Positions 16,374 to 25,340 are shown, counted from the stretch's first letter. The stretch: DNA of 64,000 nt from Dokdonia sp. PRO95 (GCF_000355805.1 NZ_CM001837.1:75434-139433); one strand, 5' to 3'. The notes: generated by a model not told the origin, from the sequence alone. Made by a program: numbers and translations.

Positions 16374-17780
16374 ATGAAAAAAATCGCAGGAACACTTTTA
16401 ATCGCCGTACTAGCAGGCGCAATAACGCTAGGATCATATAAACTTTTTATTGAGGAGCCAGTACAAGTAGCTTCTTACCCTACCCAGATAGATAATACAC
16501 CTACCTATAAACCGGTCAATTATGAAGCACTCACTGCTGCTGCAAGTGGTGTAGACTTTACAGAAGCTGCCGAAAGAACGGTAAACGGAGTTGTACACGT
16601 TAAAAACGTGCAAGAATATAGACAGCCTCGTAATATGATGGAATATCTGAGAGGAGGCGGCCAGGCAAACAAAGGCATTGTAGGTGCAGGTAGTGGAGTT
16701 ATCATCTCTGGCGACGGCTTTATAATCACAAACAACCACGTGATAGATGGCGCTACAGAAGTAGAAGTCACTTTAAACAACAACAAAACCTTCATGGCAG
16801 AAGTGGTAGGTAAAGACGCAAAGGCAGACATCGCAATATTAAAAATAGATGCTGGTGAGGAACTGCCATATATTCCCTTTGGCGATAGTGACGGCACAAA
16901 AGTAGGAGAATGGGTACTTGCCGTAGGTAATCCATTTAATTTAACCTCTACAGTAACCGCAGGGATTGTATCTGCAAAAGCTCGTGATATAGATGAACGC
17001 GATGCAAACTACCAGTCTTTTATACAAACAGATGCAGCTATTAACCCTGGTAATAGCGGTGGAGCTTTGGTGAACATCTTTGGTGAGTTAATTGGTATCA
17101 ACACTGCGATCACCTCACAAACGGGATCTTACGTAGGATACGCATTTGCAGTACCTTCAAACAACGCTCGTAAGATCATGGAAGACATCATGCAGTTTGG
17201 TTCTGTACAAAAAGGAATCTTAGGAGTAAGTGGTGGTACACTCACTGCAGAAATTGCCGAAGCAGAAAACCTAAAAACTGCCGAAGGTTTTTATGTAGCT
17301 GGTGTAGAGTTTGAAAGTGGCGCAGAAAAAGCAGGATTAAAGACTGGAGATATCATTAAGAAATTAGACAATATTAATATTACAAAATTTTCAGATCTTA
17401 CTGGATATATCAATTCAAAGCGACCTGATGATGTTGTACAAGTTGAAATATTAAGAGACGATACTAAAATGACATTACCTGTCAAATTAATAAAGTCAAT
17501 CACTTTTGATATCGAACGACTAGGCATACAAGTTAAAAATGCTTCACCAAAAGATCTTGCAAAGTATAAAGCCAAAAATGGCGTAGTAATAAGCCAGACG
17601 CTCACAGAAGCTATGAAACGTTATAGAATTGAAGGTCTCGTAATCTCAGAGATAGATGACGTGATGGTAAACTCTATTGATGATGTAAAAAACATTTTTA
17701 AGAACAAAAGTGTAAATGAGCCTGTAAGTATCGTTTTTGTAGATCGAAAAGGAGAACGCAACCGTTTTATCTTCGATTAA
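16374..17780 (+). CDS. HtrA/DegP-family periplasmic serine protease
   Basis: 468 residues. Signal anchor MKKIAGTLLIAVLAGAITLG, trypsin-like domain with triad H122 (NNHVIDG), D152 (KADIAIL) and S228 (NPGNSGGAL), then two PDZ domains (about 280-360 and 375-465). This is the Do/DegQ arrangement for envelope protein quality control. An in-frame ATG at 16362 would add MQRT; I prefer the internal ATG because it gives a typical basic signal start. Single-gene unit with its own terminator, divergent from dapF. Confidence 0.92.
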   Translation: MKKIAGTLLIAVLAGAITLGSYKLFIEEPVQVASYPTQIDNTPTYKPVNYEALTAAASGVDFTEAAERTVNGVVHVKNVQEYRQPRNMMEYLRGGGQANKGIVGAGSGVIISGDGFIITNNHVIDGATEVEVTLNNNKTFMAEVVGKDAKADIAILKIDAGEELPYIPFGDSDGTKVGEWVLAVGNPFNLTSTVTAGIVSAKARDIDERDANYQSFIQTDAAINPGNSGGALVNIFGELIGINTAITSQTGSYVGYAFAVPSNNARKIMEDIMQFGSVQKGILGVSGGTLTAEIAEAENLKTAEGFYVAGVEFESGAEKAGLKTGDIIKKLDNINITKFSDLTGYINSKRPDDVVQVEILRDDTKMTLPVKLIKSITFDIERLGIQVKNASPKDLAKYKAKNGVVISQTLTEAMKRYRIEGLVISEIDDVMVNSIDDVKNIFKNKSVNEPVSIVFVDRKGERNRFIFD

Positions 17781-17800
17781 TCAATACTCACATAAAAGCG

Positions 17801-17834
17801 AATAACCCTTCCATACTGGAGGGGTTATTTTTTT
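17801..17834 (+). terminator. Terminator of the HtrA-like gene
   Basis: Stem AATAACCC...CC with GG...GGGTTATT (17801-17812 with 17818-17829), followed by a T-run, 20 bases after the stop codon. Confidence 0.85.
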
Positions 17835-17859
17835 ACATTAAATTCAATCACGAAATCGT

Positions 17860-17889
17860 TTGCGTACCCACTTAAAATATATACTTTTG
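17860..17889 (+). promoter_or_regulatory. Promoter of the long GAPDH gene
   Basis: -33 TTG (17860-17862) and -7 TACTTTTG (17882-17889), spacing 19. Transcription should start near 17894, giving a leader of about 58 bases. Confidence 0.7.
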
Positions 17890-17951
17890 CCGAAAATTTA
17901 AGTGAATTTACATTTTCGTAAAACCAAAACAAACCTTTTAACTACATCGTA

Positions 17952-19394
17952 ATGAGTCAATCAGAAACGTACGAAAAAGAACTATCCTTTCAAGCAGATC
18001 GCCGTAGAGCAACTGTAGAGTTTATTAAAATTGCTAGTGATTTATGGTACGACAACGCCATAGAACTTGTAGTATTTAGAAATCAAGTAATGGATCGCAA
18101 CGTGAGTCAGATTCTAGATTTACATGAGTATGCAGGTGCCTTTGTAGGGAAGCCTATCTCCATTTTTGATAGTGTTGAAATTGCAGAAGCAATCAAGCAA
18201 CTTAACCTTCCTCCATCTAAGTTAGATATAGGTAAACTTACTTATGAGTATCACCTAGAGGATAATGCAAATGCAACTAGTTTTGTAGCGCAGCGCTTAA
18301 AGCCTGCCGAAAATGTAACTCCTATCGAGCCTAAGGATGTTGTTCTTTACGGTTTTGGACGCATAGGTCGTCTTGTTGCAAGAGAGTTAATGACTCGCAC
18401 TGGTAAAGGTAGTCAGCTACGTCTTAGAGCTGTAGTTACCCGTGGTGTTGTAGATCAAACTGTTCTTGAAAAAAGAGCAAGTCTTCTTAAAAGTGACTCT
18501 GTACATGGTGACTTTACTGGAACTGTGTCTATAGATGTAGAAAACAAAGCACTTATTATTAATGGTACTACGGTAAACTTCATTAGTGCAAATGCACCAG
18601 AAGATATCGACTATACTGTCTATGGGATAAACGATGCGCTGGTTATTGATAATACTGGAGCCTTCCGTGATAAAGAACAGTTAAGTAGACATTTAGTAAG
18701 CAAAGGAGCTGCTAAAGTACTTCTTACTGCTCCTGGAAAAGGGATTCCTAACATTGTACACGGTGTAAACCACCTAGAGAATAACCCAGATGAAATCAAT
18801 ATTTTCTCTGCGGCTTCTTGTACTACAAATGCTATCACTCCTATTCTTAAAGCGATTGATGACACATTAGGTGTACAAACTGGACACCTAGAGACAATAC
18901 ACGCATATACTAACGATCAGAATCTAGTTGATAACATGCACAGCAAGTACCGTAGAGGTCGTGCTGCTGCACTTAACATGGTTATTACAGAAACTGGTGC
19001 TGGAGCTGCAGTAAGTAAAGCGCTTCCACATTTTGAAGGGAAACTTACTTCAAATGCGATACGCGTTCCTGTGCCTAACGGTTCGCTTGCGATACTTAAT
19101 CTAGAACTGAATAAGAAAACAAGCATAAAGGGAATCAACACGCTTCTTAAAAAATATGCGCTTGAAGGAGCTCTTGTAGAGCAAATCAAGTATTCTATTG
19201 ATAACGAACTCGTATCTAGCGACATCATAGGATCATCTGCTCCTAGTATTTATGACAGTAATGCTACAATAGTCCGTAAGGACGGTAAAAACGTTGTGCT
19301 TTACGTTTGGTATGATAACGAGTATGGGTATAGCCATCAAGTTATTCGCCTTGCCAAGTACATTGCAAAGGTGCGCAGATTTACATATTACTAG
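17952..19394 (+). CDS. Long-form glyceraldehyde-3-phosphate dehydrogenase
   Basis: 480 residues, about 140 longer than ordinary GAPDH. Residues 1-125 form an N-terminal extension of no family I can name. The Rossmann motif GFGRIGR is at 134-140 and the catalytic Cys is C290 in AASCTTNA, with the His in TIHAYTNDQNL. Bacteroidota often carry such a long GAPDH beside a standard one. It oxidises glyceraldehyde-3-phosphate or runs in reverse in gluconeogenesis. Own promoter and terminator. Confidence 0.9.
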   Translation: MSQSETYEKELSFQADRRRATVEFIKIASDLWYDNAIELVVFRNQVMDRNVSQILDLHEYAGAFVGKPISIFDSVEIAEAIKQLNLPPSKLDIGKLTYEYHLEDNANATSFVAQRLKPAENVTPIEPKDVVLYGFGRIGRLVARELMTRTGKGSQLRLRAVVTRGVVDQTVLEKRASLLKSDSVHGDFTGTVSIDVENKALIINGTTVNFISANAPEDIDYTVYGINDALVIDNTGAFRDKEQLSRHLVSKGAAKVLLTAPGKGIPNIVHGVNHLENNPDEINIFSAASCTTNAITPILKAIDDTLGVQTGHLETIHAYTNDQNLVDNMHSKYRRGRAAALNMVITETGAGAAVSKALPHFEGKLTSNAIRVPVPNGSLAILNLELNKKTSIKGINTLLKKYALEGALVEQIKYSIDNELVSSDIIGSSAPSIYDSNATIVRKDGKNVVLYVWYDNEYGYSHQVIRLAKYIAKVRRFTYY

Positions 19395-19414
19395 GATTAT
19401 ACTTGTAGGTGTTA

Positions 19415-19430
19415 CGCTTTCGCGAAAGCG
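19415..19430. repeat. 16-bp palindrome, copy 6 (exact)
   Basis: Exact copy 21 bases after the GAPDH stop and before its terminator, so it is part of the 3' untranslated mRNA. Confidence 0.98.
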
Positions 19431-19478
19431 TGATGTAAACACAAGATAGTTTACTAGTAAGTAATCTTGAGAATACAC

Positions 19479-19510
19479 ATAAAGCCACCTCCCGAGGTGG
19501 CTTTATCATT
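19479..19510 (+). terminator. GAPDH terminator
   Basis: Perfect 12-bp stem 19479-19490 with 19495-19506 and a 4-base loop; a short T-rich tail follows. Confidence 0.8.
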
Positions 19511-19604
19511 AAAATAACTAACGCCAAAATGCCTTGCAAAAAGTTAAAGTGATTAAGATGATTCTTAATTTCTAATAAAAAAGTCCAAAAGCTATAATTT
19601 GACG

Positions 19605-19612
19605 TATTTTTG
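19605..19612 (+). promoter_or_regulatory. -7 element for the coiled-coil membrane protein
   Basis: TATTTTTG fitting TAnnTTTG, 61 bases upstream of the ATG at 19674. Confidence 0.45.
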
Positions 19613-19673
19613 TAAACCGAGGCAAGCATTAAAGCTATATTTTAGCCGCAATTATATTTAAACAACAACCTAT

Positions 19674-20261
19674 ATGAGATTTTTTACCAAAGCACTTGCT
19701 TTTATATTCCTCCTGTCATTTTCTGTGTCACAGGCTCAAGATGCTACCAAAACAATAGACGAACAATTTACCGAAGTCATTGAAGGTTCAAATAACTACC
19801 AGCAATTTAAAGTTATTGAAAAGGTAAAAATGAATCGCTTGCAACAAAATGCAAAGGCACGTATTGATGTATTACAAACAGAGATAGAAAATCTAAAGTC
19901 TGAAATGAGTAAGCAGCAAACAGCTGCCTCAAAAGTAAGCGCCGACTTAGAAAAAATACAGCTCACGCTTGCAGAGACAGAAGAAGAAAAAGATTCTATA
20001 AACTTCTTTGGGATCCAGATGAGTAAAGGAAGTTACCAGACTATGATGTGGAGCATTATTGGTCTTTTATTACTTGGACTTGTATTTTTTATATACAAGT
20101 TTAGAAGTAGTAACGTTCTTACTAAAGAGGCACAACACAAGCTTGATGAAACAGAAGTTGAGTTTGATGAGTACCGTCGTAAGGCACTTGAAAAAGAACA
20201 AAAATTAGGACGCCAGCTTCAAGACGAGCGCAACAAAGCACTTAAGTCTGCAAAAGGATAG
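19674..20261 (+). CDS. Coiled-coil single-span membrane protein upstream of trmD
   Basis: 195 residues. Cleavable signal peptide (MRFFTKALAFIFLLSFSVSQAQ), a long periplasmic coiled coil (about 45-110), one membrane helix (about 120-142, MMWSIIGLLLLGLVFFIYKF) and a basic cytoplasmic coiled coil to the end. It contains no methyltransferase or other catalytic motif. Relatives next to trmD in flavobacteria are, to my recollection, sometimes named tRNA (guanine-N1)-methyltransferase; that name is not supported by this sequence. A terminator separates it from the next gene. Function unknown. Confidence 0.8.
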   Translation: MRFFTKALAFIFLLSFSVSQAQDATKTIDEQFTEVIEGSNNYQQFKVIEKVKMNRLQQNAKARIDVLQTEIENLKSEMSKQQTAASKVSADLEKIQLTLAETEEEKDSINFFGIQMSKGSYQTMMWSIIGLLLLGLVFFIYKFRSSNVLTKEAQHKLDETEVEFDEYRRKALEKEQKLGRQLQDERNKALKSAKG

Positions 20262-20285
20262 TCTGCTTATTTTTAAGAAAATCAA

Positions 20286-20317
20286 AAAATCTGTACTTTG
20301 TAGTACAGATTTTTTTT
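20286..20317 (+). terminator. Terminator abutting the next start codon
   Basis: Stem AAATCTGTACT with AGTACAGATTT around TTGT, followed by eight T residues that end exactly at the ATG of the GNAT gene (20318). Confidence 0.85.
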
Positions 20318-20761
20318 ATGCATATACGCAAAGCAACTTTACAAGATTTAGATATCATAACGCCACTGTTTGACGGGTATAGACTATTCTATAGGCAAGC
20401 TTCAAACCTGGAAGGAGCAAGCGTATTTTTGAAAGAAAGGCTTACCTATAATGAGAGCACTATTTTCATAGCCTTTTATGACAGAGAAGAAACGGAAGCC
20501 GTAGGATTTACTCAACTTTATCCGCTTTTCTCATCAGTGAGTATGGAGCGAATGATGCTGCTTAATGATTTATATATATCTCCTGCGCACCGTGGAAAAG
20601 GTATAGGTACATTACTCATAAACAGTGCAAAAGAACTATGTATATCATTAAAGCAAAAAGGCATCGTTTTACAAACAGAGACTACAAACCCTGCTCAACA
20701 ACTTTATGAGCGCCTAGGATTTAATAAAGACCCCGATTTACATTACTTTTGGGCTCGCTAG
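20318..20761 (+). CDS. GNAT-family N-acetyltransferase
   Basis: 147 residues. Typical small GNAT: IRKATLQDLDIITPLFDGYR, LLNDLYISPAHRGKGIGTLLI with the acetyl-CoA P-loop (RGKGIGT), and TNPAQQLYERLGF. The ATG follows directly on the T-run of a terminator, so no ribosome site is present; it may be expressed by readthrough or from a leaderless transcript. It lies 40 bases upstream of trmD on the same strand. Substrate unknown. Confidence 0.85.
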   Translation: MHIRKATLQDLDIITPLFDGYRLFYRQASNLEGASVFLKERLTYNESTIFIAFYDREETEAVGFTQLYPLFSSVSMERMMLLNDLYISPAHRGKGIGTLLINSAKELCISLKQKGIVLQTETTNPAQQLYERLGFNKDPDLHYFWAR

Positions 20762-20801
20762 TATAATACCCCAATTACAATAGCTCAACCTTATTAAGAT
20801 T

Positions 20802-21479
20802 ATGAGAATAGATATCATTACCGTTGTACCAGATTTACTTAAAAGCCCTTTTGAAGCTTCTATTATGCAGCGCTCAATTGCAAAAGGATTAGTAGATGTG
20901 CAGTTTCATAATCTACGTGATTACACAGATACAAATTATAAGCAAGTAGACGACTACCAGTTTGGTGGTGGTGCAGGAATGGTGATGCAGATTGAGCCTA
21001 TAGATAAATGTATCTCTAAGCTCAAATCTGAGCGTGATTATGACGAGGTAATCTACATGACTCCAGATGGTGAGACGCTAGACCAAGGTATGGCAAACAC
21101 GCTATCGCTTAAAGGTAATATTATCATACTATGTGGTCATTACAAAGGTGTAGACCAGCGCGTGAGAGATCATTTTATTACTAAAGAAATATCCATAGGA
21201 GATTACGTCTTGAGTGGTGGAGAGCTTGGCGCTCTGATACTTTGCGATGCGGTGATACGTTTAATTCCTGGGGTGCTAGGTAATGAGACTTCGGCGCTTA
21301 CAGATAGTTTTCAAGATGGATTACTCGCTCCACCTATTTACACACGCCCAGCAGATTATAATGGCTGGAAAGTTCCTGAGATTTTAACGAGTGGTAACAC
21401 TCCTAAAATTGAAGAATGGCGAGAAGAACAAGCATATATAAGAACAAAAGAAAGAAGACCAGACTTACTAGATGAGTAA
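20802..21479 (+). CDS. trmD: tRNA (guanosine(37)-N1)-methyltransferase TrmD
   Basis: 225 residues. SPOUT-fold enzyme that methylates G37 next to the anticodon to prevent +1 frameshifting. Motifs: [41 protein letters not shown], and the knot [15 protein letters not shown]. The C-terminal domain is complete. Not next to rpsP-rimM-rplS as in many bacteria, but between a GNAT gene and prfB. Confidence 0.96.
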   Translation: MRIDIITVVPDLLKSPFEASIMQRSIAKGLVDVQFHNLRDYTDTNYKQVDDYQFGGGAGMVMQIEPIDKCISKLKSERDYDEVIYMTPDGETLDQGMANTLSLKGNIIILCGHYKGVDQRVRDHFITKEISIGDYVLSGGELGALILCDAVIRLIPGVLGNETSALTDSFQDGLLAPPIYTRPADYNGWKVPEILTSGNTPKIEEWREEQAYIRTKERRPDLLDE

Positions 21480-21485
21480 TGAGTA

Positions 21486-21501
21486 CGCTTTCGCGAAAGC
21501 G
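21486..21501. repeat. 16-bp palindrome, copy 7 (exact)
   Basis: Exact copy, 20 bp with flanks (21484-21503), directly after the trmD stop and before prfB. Confidence 0.98.
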
Positions 21502-21570
21502 TAAAAACCCACATTCTCAACACCTAGAAGTTTATAGCATTTTAAATTACATACCCAGCAAGGGAAGCAT

Positions 21571-22678
21571 ATGATTACAACAGACCACATAAAATCACTC
21601 CAAGAGCGCGTAGACGGCTTAAGGAGATATCTTTGACGTAGATCGCAAACGTATCGAGATACAAAACGAAGAAGAAAAAACCTTTGACCCAAATTTCTGG
21701 AACGACCCAAAAGAGGCTGAAGCCTTTATGAAAACCTTACGTTCTAAAAAGAAATGGGTAACAGATTATGAGGAGGCTCAAACCTTTGTAGAAGACCTAG
21801 AGGTCCTCTATGAATTTGCAAAAGAAGGCGAAGCTCCAGAAGAAAATGTACAAGCACGCTATGAGAAAGCGGCTAGTTTTATAGAAGATATCGAGTTTAG
21901 AAATATGCTCTCAGAAGAGGGTGATGAGCTAAGCTGTGTCTTACAGATTACTGCCGGAGCCGGTGGTACAGAGAGTTGCGACTGGGCATCTATGCTTATG
22001 CGTATGTATTTAATGTATGCAGAAAAACAAGGCTGGAAGGTAAAAGAGCTTAACTTTCAAGAAGGTGATGTAGCGGGTATAAAAACGGTATCGCTAGAGA
22101 TAGAAGGTGAGTTTGCCTTTGGCTGGCTTAAAGGTGAAAACGGTGTACACAGACTGGTGCGCATCTCCCCTTTTGACAGTAATGCAAAGCGTCATACCTC
22201 ATTTGCCTCTGTATATGTGTATCCACTTGTAGATGATAGTATTGAGATAGAACTCAATCCAGCAGACTATGATATTGTGACGGCGAGATCTTCTGGTGCT
22301 GGAGGGCAAAATGTAAATAAGGTGGAGACTAAGGTCCAACTTACCCACCACCCTACGGGTATACAAATCTCTTGTTCTGACTCGCGATCACAACACGATA
22401 ACCGAGCAAAAGCATTACAGATGCTCCGTTCTCAATTATACGAGCTAGAACTACGCAAGCAAATGGAAGCCCGTAACGCGATAGAAGCAGATAAGAAAGC
22501 CATTGAGTGGGGATCACAAATACGCAATTACGTATTACATCCTTACAAACTTGTAAAAGACGTGCGCACCGCTGTAGAGACGGGTAATACAGATGCTGTA
22601 CTAGATGGTAATATAGACCTCTTCTTAAAAGGATATCTAATGATGATGGGGCAAGAAGAAGCGAGTGATGAACTATAA
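21571..22678 (+). CDS. prfB: Peptide chain release factor 2, programmed +1 frameshift
   Basis: Translation starts at ATG 21571 and reads 21 codons to CTT (21631), where TGA (21634-21636) stops frame 0. A +1 slip (CUU-U-GAC) resumes at GAC 21635 and gives a 368-residue RF2, the normal length. The site matches the classical autoregulatory one: an internal Shine-Dalgarno-like AAGGAGA just upstream, CTT, then TGA followed by C. Low RF2 slows termination and favours the slip. The body shows the SPF anticodon-like tripeptide (RISPFDS) and [12 protein letters not shown] for peptide release at UGA/UAA. Confidence 0.96.
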
Positions 22679-22695
22679 AGAATCTGAAGTATATT

Positions 22696-22730
22696 TAAAA
22701 AAAGCCAATCTTTCGATTGGCTTTTTTTAA
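22696..22730 (+). terminator. prfB terminator (possibly bidirectional)
   Basis: Stem AAAGCCAATC with GATTGGCTTT (22701-22710 with 22715-22724), TTTC loop, T-run on the plus side and A-run on the left. It serves prfB and perhaps the converging CPBP gene. Confidence 0.88.
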
Positions 22731-22747
22731 TATCTAAGAAGTATTTT

Positions 22748-23389
22748 TTAACACGCTTCCATCCCTGGGAAGGCAAGCATCTGCCCCATCCCTACTGTAA
22801 ATAACCAGTTACCATATAAAGCGTGCTCTATAGATACTAGTGTGGTAGATCTTGTTTTCTTAAAGGTATAAGCAAATAATAATCCTCCTAAAAATGTAAG
22901 CACAATCACTAAGGTGTTGCGCAAAAATAAGTGCGCCATTGCAAATACAATCGCATTTACCACGATAAGCAATCGCTTGTCTTTAAAGAAACCATCATAA
23001 CGGTTAAAGAAAAAAGTTCTATAAATCACCTCTTGCGGCCATACAGATAAGAAGGTGTACACTAGCAATATCATCACCCATAATTTTGGGTTGCTCTGTG
23101 GTACACAAAACAAGCTAGAAGGCTGTAATATATACACGTAAATGGTAGTAACAATAGCTATAACAACAAGCTTCACAGCTGTCTCCTTAAAAAAAGACAG
23201 CCAGTTTATTGACCGCTCAACCTTAAACTTTACTGCCTTACTTCTATAAAGCATCACCAGTAAATATGTAAAACCTATTAAAACCGAAGCTACCTTGACC
23301 TTAAAGTCATAGGGTAATAATAGACTTAATGGTAGTATTATGAATAATATAAAAAACTCTGTGAGTACATAATACTTGCCATTCATCAT
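22748..23389 (-). CDS. CPBP-family intramembrane protease-like protein
   Basis: 213 residues, about six membrane helices. The CPBP (Abi) motifs are QEVIYR near residue 115 (family EExxxR, here with Gln for the first Glu), FAMAH near 150 and HALYGN near 188. CPBP proteins are putative membrane metalloproteases such as CAAX-processing enzymes. The replaced Glu leaves activity uncertain. ATG at 23389 overlaps the lrp stop as ATGA, so the pair is translationally coupled. Confidence 0.8.
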   Translation of the reverse strand: MMNGKYYVLTEFFILFIILPLSLLLPYDFKVKVASVLIGFTYLLVMLYRSKAVKFKVERSINWLSFFKETAVKLVVIAIVTTIYVYILQPSSLFCVPQSNPKLWVMILLVYTFLSVWPQEVIYRTFFFNRYDGFFKDKRLLIVVNAIVFAMAHLFLRNTLVIVLTFLGGLLFAYTFKKTRSTTLVSIEHALYGNWLFTVGMGQMLAFPGMEAC

Positions 23390-23844
23390 ACCGTGATTGT
23401 TGTAGTGTTTTTCACCTCGCTTATAGTAAACGAGCTCTGTGTACTCCCTATATACTTAAGCGTAGTAAGCTTGGTTACCATAAAATTACGAAAATGCTCC
23501 ATATCTCTTACCAGCACTTTGAGTAAATAATCATAGTCACCACTTACGTGAAAACACTCTAGCACCTCATCTAGCGCGGTCACCTCTTTTTCAAAAGAGT
23601 CTATTGCATTTTGAGCGTGCTTCTCTAGCTTTACGTGGCAAAACACCTGAAAACCTAGCCCTACGATATCCTTATTAACAAGTGTAATATACTGTGCAAT
23701 CACTCCAGAGCGCTCCATCTTTTTTACACGCTCATAAATAGCAGTTACAGAGAGATTAAGCTTTGCAGAAAGCTCTTTATTTGTGATTTTGGCGTCCTGT
23801 TGTAGGAAACGCAATATCTTTTTGTCTATCTCGTCTAGTTTCAT
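23386..23844 (-). CDS. Lrp/AsnC-family transcriptional regulator
   Basis: 152 residues. N-terminal winged HTH (LDEIDKKILRFLQQDAKITNKELSAKLNLS) and C-terminal RAM ligand domain (VFCHVKLEKHAQNAIDSFE, VSGDYDYLLKVLVRDMEHF). Divergent from the PLP enzyme at 24104 across a 259-base AT-rich region, the arrangement expected of a local amino-acid-responsive regulator. It shares a transcript with the CPBP gene. Promoter at 23911-23940; a palindrome copy lies in its leader. Confidence 0.92.
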   Translation of the reverse strand: MKLDEIDKKILRFLQQDAKITNKELSAKLNLSVTAIYERVKKMERSGVIAQYITLVNKDIVGLGFQVFCHVKLEKHAQNAIDSFEKEVTALDEVLECFHVSGDYDYLLKVLVRDMEHFRNFMVTKLTTLKYIGSTQSSFTISEVKNTTTITV

Positions 23845-23878
23845 ATTAGAAAAATTATCAGTGAGGGTTATTATTTTA

Positions 23879-23894
23879 CGCTTTCGCGAAAGCT
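23879..23894. repeat. Palindrome copy 8 (1 mismatch)
   Basis: CGCTTTCGCGAAAGCT, last base changed. It lies in the predicted 5' leader of the lrp mRNA. Confidence 0.95.
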
Positions 23895-23910
23895 AAATTC
23901 TAATTTTAAT

Positions 23911-23940
23911 CAAAAATACAGTTTTAAAATCTATAATCAA
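23911..23940 (-). promoter_or_regulatory. Promoter of the lrp-CPBP unit
   Basis: On the minus strand -33 TTG (23938-23940), 19-base spacer, -7 TATTTTTG (23911-23918). Start near 23906, leader of about 60 bases. Confidence 0.65.
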
Positions 23941-24103
23941 CCTCTTCTGTTGACTATAAATCTACAATCACATACATTTACTAAACATAATTACAAGCTC
24001 CCCAGCTTAATAATTAAATGATAATTACATTGATCCTATAATTCTAACAACCAATGTGCTTGAACACCGAAACAGGTTTCAATTACAAAAATCGATATCA
24101 ACC

Positions 24104-25318
24104 ATGAAATTTAAACCCGCAAACGAGATTCAAGATTTACAGTATTTTGGAGAATTTGGAGGAGTAAATCCTTCTATTTCAGATAGCTCAACCTACACTT
24201 TTTTATCGGCAAAAACGATGTTTGACACCTTTGAAGGTAATGCAGATGGTTGTTATTTATACTCAAGACACAGTACACCGTCTAATCTTTATCTAGGTGC
24301 AGCCCTTGCTGCAATGGAAGGAACAGAAACGGCAAACGTTGCTGCCAGTGGGATGGGTGCTATCACTCCTACCCTATTACAACTGTGCCAGGCTGGTGAT
24401 CACGTAGTGTCAAGCCGTACCATTTATGGAGGAACATATGCCTTCTTAAAAAACTTTGCTCCTAGACTAAGCATTACGACGAGCTTTGTAGATATTACAA
24501 ATCTGGAAGCGGTAGAAGCTGCTATTACTAAAGACACAAAGGTGCTCTACTGTGAGTCTGTGAGTAACCCACTACTTGAGATTGCAGATATTGAAGGGCT
24601 CTCTGCCATTGCAAAAAGACATCACCTTAAACTAGTGGTAGATAATACATTCTCACCGCTCTCTATATCTCCTGTAAACCACGGTGCAGATGTGGTGATA
24701 CACAGTCTTACTAAGTTTATAAACGGATCTTCAGACACGGTAGGTGGCGTGGTGTGCGGTACACAAGAATTTATAGATGAGTTACGTAATGTAAATGATG
24801 GAGCAAGTATGCTACTAGGCCCTACTATGGATAGTCTGAGAGCAGCCTCTGTACTCAAGAACTTGCGCACCCTGCATATACGTATGATGCAACATAGTCA
24901 CAATGCTATGTATCTCGCAGAGCGTTTTGAAAACCTAGGACTAAGAACGGTATACCCTGGACTCCCTTCTCACCCTAGTCACGAGGTGTTTAATAGACAT
25001 ATGAATGATAAGTACGGCTACGGCGGTATGCTTACAGTAGATGTAGGATCACTAGATAAGGCAAATGCACTTATGGAGTTAATGCAAGAAAAGAACCTAG
25101 GTTACCTAGCGGTGAGTTTAGGATTTTACAAAACCCTCTTTAGCGCCCCAGGAACCTCTACTTCATCAGAAATTCCAGAAGACGAGCAAGCAGCTATGGG
25201 ACTTACAGATGGTCTCATAAGGTTCTCAATAGGCCTTGATGCAGATATAGAACGTACTTATGAGATGATGAAATCTTGCATGGAAGAGATAGGAGTTTTA
25301 CAATCTGTAGTGGCATAA
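24104..25318 (+). CDS. Cys/Met-metabolism PLP enzyme (methionine gamma-lyase-like)
   Basis: 404 residues from ATG at 24104. Trans-sulfuration fold: YSRHSTPSNLYLG, ASGMGAITPTLL, SRTIYGGTYAFL, DNTFSPLSISPV and the PLP-lysine motif HSLTKFINGSSDTVGG. Closest in style to methionine gamma-lyases or cystathionine gamma-lyases of flavobacteria; substrate choice cannot be read from sequence alone. An upstream in-frame start (24056) adds 16 residues not expected in the family. Likely controlled by the divergent Lrp regulator. Confidence 0.85.
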   Translation: MKFKPANEIQDLQYFGEFGGVNPSISDSSTYTFLSAKTMFDTFEGNADGCYLYSRHSTPSNLYLGAALAAMEGTETANVAASGMGAITPTLLQLCQAGDHVVSSRTIYGGTYAFLKNFAPRLSITTSFVDITNLEAVEAAITKDTKVLYCESVSNPLLEIADIEGLSAIAKRHHLKLVVDNTFSPLSISPVNHGADVVIHSLTKFINGSSDTVGGVVCGTQEFIDELRNVNDGASMLLGPTMDSLRAASVLKNLRTLHIRMMQHSHNAMYLAERFENLGLRTVYPGLPSHPSHEVFNRHMNDKYGYGGMLTVDVGSLDKANALMELMQEKNLGYLAVSLGFYKTLFSAPGTSTSSEIPEDEQAAMGLTDGLIRFSIGLDADIERTYEMMKSCMEEIGVLQSVVA

Positions 25319-25340
25319 CTTTTTTCAATTTTGTTGATAT

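Noticed and set aside
21468-21710. Minus-strand frame across the prfB start
   Set aside because: Shadow of prfB that ends in the palindrome; no promoter or protein features.
23845-24103. SAM-type riboswitch upstream of the PLP enzyme
   Set aside because: The region is AT-rich and unstructured; I find no SAM-I core or kink-turn-like motif.
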